Assembly: GCF_040702995.1 (NCBI RefSeq)
Contig: NZ_CP159992.1
Span: 3,993,501 to 4,057,500 of the forward strand
DNA from: Paenibacillus sp. AN1007
GTDB lineage: Bacteria; Bacillota; Bacilli; Paenibacillales; Paenibacillaceae
DNA: 64,000 nucleotides
Reading direction: 5' to 3'
In this document: positions 60,086-64,000 of the stretch, piece by piece
Numbering within the stretch: position 1 is the stretch's first letter
Layout: every line of letters begins with the position of its first letter
Program-made: the position numbers and the translations under genes
Notes under the pieces: generated by a model
The model's database searches: none
What the model was told of the DNA's origin: nothing
Seen by the model: only the letters and a program-made list of their open reading frames with translations

Positions 60086-60631
60086 TCACTCCTTATAAAC
60101 GAAATTACCAATAATCCAATGCACGGCCTCCAAAATATCTGCCGCAACATAATCCGGTTCAGTCTGAGCCCATTTCTCTCTGAACTTCGTTAATGAAGAT
60201 TCTCCCCAACCTGTTCTCACCATCACCTTGACGGCTCCTACCGCGTGAGCAGCAAGCATGTCCGTATCACCTACGTCGCCAATAACGATGCACTTGGTCA
60301 AGTCCAAGTCATGCTCCTCAGCGGCCTGAAGTAACATGCCGGGTTTTGGCTTTCGACAGCTGCATTCTTCTTCATGTGAACATATGTAGGCCTGATCGAA
60401 CCCATACTCCTGAAACTGCTGCTCGAACTCCTGAACGGTTGCTTGTCCGCGTGAAATTCGGTATTGGTTCGTAAATGCAAATACCTTCGTTCCTGTCCCC
60501 TTTAGAAGCGTAATCGCTTCCTGTGCATTCGGATATAACTCAAAATCTCTCGGATGAATAAAATGCCCCGTGCCCCCGATCGTGCCATCTCTGTCGATAA
60601 AAACAGCTTGAACGTCTTGAACGGAATACAT
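60086..60631 (-). CDS. HAD-IIIA phosphatase, GmhB/HisB-N-like
   Basis: About 181 residues. Motif I FIDRDGTIGG, motif II FAFTNQYRISRG, motif III KPKPGML and motif IV VIGDVGDTDMLAAHAVGAVK are complete. The ICSHEEECSCRKP loop has the cysteines and histidine of a zinc site, as in GmhB, which removes the 7-phosphate from heptose 1,7-bisphosphate. Firmicutes without lipopolysaccharide use such enzymes for S-layer heptoses or other substrates. The ATG at 60631 is preferred over a preceding TTG. Followed at 4 bp by the ABM-like gene. Confidence 0.85.
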   Translation of the reverse strand: MYSVQDVQAVFIDRDGTIGGTGHFIHPRDFELYPNAQEAITLLKGTGTKVFAFTNQYRISRGQATVQEFEQQFQEYGFDQAYICSHEEECSCRKPKPGMLLQAAEEHDLDLTKCIVIGDVGDTDMLAAHAVGAVKVMVRTGWGESSLTKFREKWAQTEPDYVAADILEAVHWIIGNFVYKE

Positions 60632-60709
60632 CAAATGTGTTCACTCCTGATACAAGTTATTGGTTAGGCTCCATTTACATTCCAAATCACACACAGGTGC
60701 TCACCGCGG

Positions 60710-60922
60710 CTACACTTTCTCATCGATAAAATGTTTACTTTCCTGCTGCTTGGTGTGCCGAAGTGTTCTGACTTCCGCTCGCAGATCACGTACTTCTTTC
60801 ATTAAAGAATCGAGTTTTCTTGATGTTCTGGACGAATCTACGGCATAGCGTACGATCGCTATGACGATCAGAACAACAATAATAAACACAAAAGCTGCGA
60901 TTAACGCTGTAATCCATTCCAT
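60710..60922 (-). CDS. small single-helix protein with coiled coil
   Basis: A 70-residue protein: one membrane helix (about residues 4-26, ALIAAFVFIIVVLIVIAI), then a coiled-coil-like stretch (KLDSLMKEVRDLRAEVRTLR). GGGAGGTG lies before the start at 60922. It is like the small YtxH or phage-shock-type membrane helpers in form, but no family is certain. Divergent from the ECF sigma gene; its promoter and that of the sigma gene share the 60,923-61,066 gap. Confidence 0.6.
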   Translation of the reverse strand: MEWITALIAAFVFIIVVLIVIAIVRYAVDSSRTSRKLDSLMKEVRDLRAEVRTLRHTKQQESKHFIDEKV

Positions 60923-61011
60923 ATTGTTGAACACCTCCCTGATGAATATGAACTGATGTGTCTGGCAATAGGGTGGTTCAACCCAAGTCATACCTAAACT
61001 TTCAATTTAAT

Positions 61012-61037
61012 TGTAACATTTTTCAACTCCATCCGTT
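61012..61037 (+). promoter_or_regulatory. ECF-type promoter before the sigma/anti-sigma operon
   Basis: TGTAAC (61012-61017), 16-bp spacer, then CGTT (61034-61037). This fits the AAC/CGT pattern and spacing of Bacillus ECF promoters and ends just before the AAGGAGG of the sigma gene. ECF sigma factors usually activate their own operon, so this is probably an autoregulatory promoter. Confidence 0.6.
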
Positions 61038-61066
61038 GTCTTATTTGAAGGAGGATGAAATCTGGA

Positions 61067-61579
61067 ATGAGGAGTGATTTATATGCCAAACTGTTCAAAC
61101 AGTACCAATCCTCCCTGCAGCTCTATCTATACCGGATGTGTGGATCACAGGAGATCGCTGAGGAGTTAGTTCAAGAAACATTTTACAGAGCTATGGTATC
61201 GATGAAAACAAACCATGCAGCCTACGCCCGAGCGTGGCTGTACAAAGTAGCCAGACATTTATTTATCGACTGGTATCGAAAAAATCGCGGAGAATTGGAA
61301 ATGAGCCGGGAATTGGAGAAACAAGGTGTAGAAAATACATATCGTACGCCTGAGGAAATGCTCGCTGCCCGTGAACGATCAAAGCTCATTCAGCAGGTGA
61401 TGAAAATGCTTCCCGAACAGTATCGGACTGTACTGCTGCTGCGAGAGTTGAATGAGCTGTCCTATAAGGAACTCTGTGAGGTTCTGGATATGAATATGAG
61501 CCAGGTCAAGGTAACCCTGTTCCGTGCCAGAGCACGGTTCAAAGAAGAGATGTTACAGATGAAAGGAGAGAATGAATAA
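61067..61579 (+). CDS. ECF-subfamily RNA polymerase sigma factor
   Basis: About 170 residues. Region 2 (YLYRMCGSQEIAEELVQETF, then YRAMVSM) and region 4 (LPEQYRTVLLLRELNELSYK, then ELCEVLDMNMSQVKVTLFRA) are both complete, with the usual YARAWLYKVARHLFIDWYRK between. The start at 61067 is preferred; an ATG at 61055 lies directly on the AGGAGG. The anti-sigma gene overlaps its stop (TAATG). The protein would respond to envelope stress, as SigM/SigW/SigV-type sigma factors do; the exact subgroup is not clear. Confidence 0.92.
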   Translation: MRSDLYAKLFKQYQSSLQLYLYRMCGSQEIAEELVQETFYRAMVSMKTNHAAYARAWLYKVARHLFIDWYRKNRGELEMSRELEKQGVENTYRTPEEMLAARERSKLIQQVMKMLPEQYRTVLLLRELNELSYKELCEVLDMNMSQVKVTLFRARARFKEEMLQMKGENE

Positions 61580-62655
61580 TGTCCAAACCAACAGAACCAG
61601 ACGATCTGTATGTGCTGCATCAGGATGATTTTGAACCGCAGCGCCCGGAATGGAGTCATAAGCAGTTCAGACGCATGGTATGGAGAACACGCTGGAAATT
61701 TTTTCTCAATGCGGGGGGAACTCTTCTTGTCGTTGTTATACTCTATCACGTCTATGTGTCTGCACTGCATATCTATTTCGATCAATCGAAAGTGCGCAAT
61801 GAGTTTATGCGTTCGATTGTATCTGTAGTTGAGATGAACGGTGACGGACTTCGAGTGGATAAGTCGAATAGGGGGCCGTTTGAAGTTACCCCTTTTCTGA
61901 CACAGAAGGCTAATCTGAAAGTATATCGCCAGGTCGGCTCATGGGAAGTAATCACTGGCGAGGTTCAGGCCGAACTTAGTATTACCGGTAAATTCAGTTA
62001 TAAGATTACCAAGACAGGAGCTTATCTGAATGGCAATGATACAGGTCCGTTCTACCTTCCGTATGCTTTAGTCGATGGCAAACCTGAACAGGAAGGTTCT
62101 GAGCAAAACAGCAGCCTCAAGCGGCTTCGTCAAATAGATGACGGACATGTCGCCGAGATGTCGATGTCTTTGAAAAATCTGAAATCGCCTGAGCAGCTGA
62201 TGCAGATTCTCTCTAAATACGATGTTGGAGTCACGGCTATGCCCATCTATTCAGGCGAGCTGCAGGAAAAGAATCTTTCCTATTCACGTGCAGGTATGTT
62301 CGACTACAATACGCCTCATCTGAGTCTCAAACCTCTGTATGAAATGGGGGAAGATGGATCCAGATGGTTTATTTACTTCCCCGCAGAACCTGAAGATCAG
62401 AAGCAGGCACAGCCAGAAGGATCGATGAAGGAACAGGTCGAATTTATGATGTCTGATCTGGAATGGATGTCCGGTAATTTGAATTACAGTGGTCAGGAAT
62501 TCGATCAGCGGCGTCTTGCCTACTTGAAGGAAAATGGCGTACAAGTATATGGGGCGGTTGTAACTGGTCCTGTACGTGAACTGCAGAAAATTGCTCAAAA
62601 TCCCGAATTTCATCATGTGCATCTGAATCGGGTAGAGATATGGAATTGGGATTAG
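61579..62655 (+). CDS. membrane-bound anti-sigma factor (sigma-regulator N/C domain type, YhdL-like)
   Basis: A 358-residue protein with a cytoplasmic N-terminus (WSHKQFRRMVWRTRWKFFLN), one membrane helix (about residues 42-63) and a large outside part with NFYLPYAL-like (GPFYLPYALVDG) and VTGPVRELQKI motifs of sigma-factor-regulator C-terminal domains. B. subtilis YhdL, the anti-SigM protein, has this form. It is translationally coupled to the ECF sigma gene (TAATG), so it should hold the sigma factor at the membrane. Its stop codon is the first part of a GATTA/GATTT repeat. Confidence 0.85.
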   Translation: MSKPTEPDDLYVLHQDDFEPQRPEWSHKQFRRMVWRTRWKFFLNAGGTLLVVVILYHVYVSALHIYFDQSKVRNEFMRSIVSVVEMNGDGLRVDKSNRGPFEVTPFLTQKANLKVYRQVGSWEVITGEVQAELSITGKFSYKITKTGAYLNGNDTGPFYLPYALVDGKPEQEGSEQNSSLKRLRQIDDGHVAEMSMSLKNLKSPEQLMQILSKYDVGVTAMPIYSGELQEKNLSYSRAGMFDYNTPHLSLKPLYEMGEDGSRWFIYFPAEPEDQKQAQPEGSMKEQVEFMMSDLEWMSGNLNYSGQEFDQRRLAYLKENGVQVYGAVVTGPVRELQKIAQNPEFHHVHLNRVEIWNWD

Positions 62656-62699
62656 ATTAGATTAGATTTGATTTGATTTGATTTGATTTGATTTGATTA
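62650..62699. repeat. (GATTW)10 pentanucleotide tandem repeat
   Basis: Ten 5-bp units: two GATTA, seven GATTT, one GATTA. It begins inside the last codon and stop of the anti-sigma gene and continues toward a hairpin at 62710. A change of repeat number would not alter the anti-sigma protein, because the TAG stop lies within the first units. It could change the distance to the hairpin, or the end of any small protein read from the minus strand. Confidence 0.9.
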
Positions 62700-62818
62700 T
62701 GGTAGACAAAGAGATCCTGCCTTTCTATGAAGGGGCAGGATCTCTTAACTTGGATATTGGTCATCCGCAGCGGTTCAATGTTCTCTTCTGCAGACGGAAG
62801 TACAGATATTTCATTCAT
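62657..62818 (-). CDS. possible 53-residue small protein ending in the pentanucleotide repeat
   Basis: ATG at 62818 lies seven to nine bases after AAGGAGGGAA and 17 bp after the DUF4085 gene. It reads MNEISVLPSAEENIEPLRMT, then NIQVKRSCPFIERQDLFVYH, then NQIKSNQIKSNLI. The last part is coded by the hairpin and by the AAATC repeat, so an original end was probably lost and the frame now runs through the terminator. The strong ribosome site supports translation; the tail is likely recent. Uncertain. Confidence 0.35.
   Translation of the reverse strand: MNEISVLPSAEENIEPLRMTNIQVKRSCPFIERQDLFVYHNQIKSNQIKSNLI
62710..62745. terminator. 12-bp perfect hairpin between convergent genes
   Basis: AGAGATCCTGCC (62710-62721) pairs with GGCAGGATCTCT (62734-62745) around 12 bases. 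T-rich sequence is short on both sides (TTAACTT on plus, TTTGTC on minus), so it would work as a two-way terminator of moderate strength for the anti-sigma gene and the DUF4085 gene. Confidence 0.6.
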
Positions 62819-62834
62819 AATATCTTTTCCCTCC

Positions 62835-63698
62835 TTACTCGATCTCCGCGATAATATCAGCACACCGCACAATCAGTTCAGGCTTCGATCCCCCGTCCAA
62901 AAGAACATGCAGCTCATATCCATTGTCGATTCGATACAGTTCCTCGTACAGCCAGTATGTTCCTACAATCTCGCCCTTCTGCTTGACTATTTCAGCTGCA
63001 GTTAGTGTAAGTTTATTCACCTCGGTGAAACCTCCGTCTGTATCAAAGCGAATGACAAGGTCATCGCCTGTCAGCAGTTCGGTCACGGTGCAGTCATGGA
63101 ACTGTATCCGGCGGCGCACGTCAACCGGAATTTGCTGCGCTGCCATAACTTCTCTGTACGCCTGCTGTACACGCTGCATCTCTTCTGTATTTTCTGCACT
63201 TTTTTTCTTCAGCTGCTCCATGACTTCTCTCGTGCAGTACCCCAGGGAGAACACGCGTATATCCGCAATCTGTTCCAATATTTCAGCGGGTAAACGCTCT
63301 GCATGGAACTCGTAATGCCCCCGCATGGATTGTTCGTAATCTTCTTTGCACTTCTTTGTATCAAACGCAGGACGGGCATCAAACTCGGCGATCATGTTCT
63401 CAATACGTTCGCGCTCTTCGGGAGGCATATGGTAAACGATCTGATCTGCTGGCGTGACCTCTTCACCGCTAAAAGCTTTGTCTGCTCTTGTCAGCACCTG
63501 ACCATCATGCTCCAGCATGTAACGAGGGTCGGTGTCGTACATCTCTCGCTGAAACTTGACATACTCCTTTTCCTTCCGCTTATACAGCCTTTCGAAAAGG
63601 GCTTCATCCAGCGAAGCCGCTCCTCTATGTACTCGCATTCCAAAATGCAGTCCTGTCTGCTGACATAAATCGTACCACTCATTCGTTAAAAATTTCAT
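62835..63698 (-). CDS. DUF4085-family protein
   Basis: A 287-residue soluble protein. It begins MKFLTNEWYDLCQQTGLHFG, the start of DUF4085 proteins of Bacilli, and continues with long charged helices (KRKEKEYVKFQREMYD) and a C-terminal strand-rich domain (IQFHDCTVTELLTGDDLVIR, then LLDGGSKPELIVRCADIIAE). The family has no known function and is sometimes found near toxin or immunity genes. The start at 63698 follows AGGAGAG. It is 39 bp after a gene cut by the right edge. Confidence 0.7.
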   Translation of the reverse strand: MKFLTNEWYDLCQQTGLHFGMRVHRGAASLDEALFERLYKRKEKEYVKFQREMYDTDPRYMLEHDGQVLTRADKAFSGEEVTPADQIVYHMPPEERERIENMIAEFDARPAFDTKKCKEDYEQSMRGHYEFHAERLPAEILEQIADIRVFSLGYCTREVMEQLKKKSAENTEEMQRVQQAYREVMAAQQIPVDVRRRIQFHDCTVTELLTGDDLVIRFDTDGGFTEVNKLTLTAAEIVKQKGEIVGTYWLYEELYRIDNGYELHVLLDGGSKPELIVRCADIIAEIE

Positions 63699-63737
63699 AG
63701 GCATCTCTCCTGCTGCTCTTGCATTTTTAGACACACC

Positions 63738-64000
63738 CTAGATAGAAGCGTATAACTTTTTAATCTGCGAAGCGAATTTGGCTGCACCGGGAATATGTGT
63801 GCGTTTGAAAAAAGCGGTCAGCTGTTTCGGATGATTTTGGACCAGATCATATTCAATAACCGTGTTCGCGATGACCGATCTTGTAAAACCGAGCACCTCC
63901 ACCACCTCGGAACGGTCCCCTTCCTCCAGTTCTTCACCCTCGGCAAATTCGCCGTCAGGATCATCCGTCAACTGCTCACTGAACGTTAGTCTGGCAGTCA
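63738..64000 (-). CDS. C-terminal part of an unrecognised protein (partial, runs off the right edge)
   Basis: An open minus-strand frame runs from the right edge to a TAG at 63738, giving the last 87 residues: TARLTFSEQLTDDPDGEFAE, a strongly acidic stretch (GEELEEGDRSEVVEVL), then VIEYDLVQNHPKQLTAFFKR and AAKFASQIKKLYASI. The upstream part is outside the window. No family can be named from this end. It lies 39 bp before the DUF4085 gene. Confidence 0.6.
   Translation of the reverse strand, partial: TARLTFSEQLTDDPDGEFAEGEELEEGDRSEVVEVLGFTRSVIANTVIEYDLVQNHPKQLTAFFKRTHIPGAAKFASQIKKLYASI

Noticed and set aside
62650..62699. CRISPR-like array
   Set aside because: Units are 5 bp with no spacers, so it is a simple tandem repeat.
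13000..64000. Prophage or integrative element
   Set aside because: No integrase, terminase, structural genes, transposase or att-like repeats; gene density is high but of house-keeping type.
1..64000. rRNA or tRNA genes
   Set aside because: No cloverleaf with CCA-type ends or rRNA-like conserved stretch was seen by eye on either strand; a tRNAscan search would be decisive.

Overview
The window looks like chromosomal DNA of a Gram-positive, spore-forming Paenibacillus-type Firmicute. Evidence: strong AGGAGG-type ribosome binding sites before almost every gene with frequent TTG and GTG starts, a Spo0M homologue, a lipobox-type binding lipoprotein, a bacillithiol-transferase-like DinB protein, a DUF5696/YIP1/NHL sugar-transport locus of the kind found in Paenibacillus, and ECF promoters of the Bacillus type. 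No rRNA, tRNA, CRISPR array, phage genes or transposase was seen. About nine tenths of the genes read right to left (minus strand).

Layout. (1) 1-12.9 kb: a carbohydrate-uptake locus on the minus strand: binding lipoprotein, a 976-residue binding protein with two beta-sandwich-like domains, a MalF/MalG permease pair, an NHL-repeat membrane protein, a YIP1 membrane protein, a DUF5696 membrane-anchored protein, and the start of a further permease. A divergent LacI-family regulator sits at 11.8 kb, with a good SigmaA promoter and several palindromes between them. No ATPase is encoded, so a shared MsmX-type ATPase elsewhere is likely. (2) 13-22.5 kb: DUF4272, an RtcB RNA ligase, GNATs, a phosphatidylglycerophosphate synthase, an SDR, methyltransferases, a VOC protein, a BstA-like protein, an AAC(6')-like acetyltransferase and a frameshifted cupin. 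(3) 22.6-31 kb: Spo0M behind an ECF-type promoter, DUF4375, HAD phosphatases, a YdbS/YdbT-like PH-domain pair, and a phospholipase-C-like gene broken by one stop codon whose intact paralogue lies at 40.4 kb. (4) 31-45.9 kb: many small single-domain genes (Nudix, GNAT, histidine phosphatases, peptidase E-like, a LytTR/DUF3021 unit followed by an immunity-like gene, isochorismatase, AAA ATPase, an orphan radical SAM enzyme, PdxH). (5) 46-49.6 kb: unrecognised and DUF4304-type proteins plus a zinc-ribbon/alpha-CTD protein. (6) 49.8-53.8 kb: a haem-sensing and efflux module HssR-HssS-HrtB-HrtA with an HssR-type direct repeat before hrtB. (7) 54.1 kb: a CDF metal exporter under a consensus promoter with an ArsR/CzrA-like palindrome. 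(8) 55-64 kb: mixed small genes, a 195-bp palindromic repeat element, an ECF sigma/anti-sigma pair with a probable autoregulatory promoter, a GATTT repeat, and a gene cut by the right edge.

Overall the window joins a sugar-acquisition locus to a stress and detoxification region: haem, metal and drug-type resistance, envelope-stress sigma control, nucleotide clean-up, and several proteins of types often seen as toxin immunity genes. At least two genes are visibly broken (cupin, phospholipase-C-like). Starts were chosen from ribosome binding sites; several differ from the longest open frame. All family names come from motif recognition by eye, not database searches.
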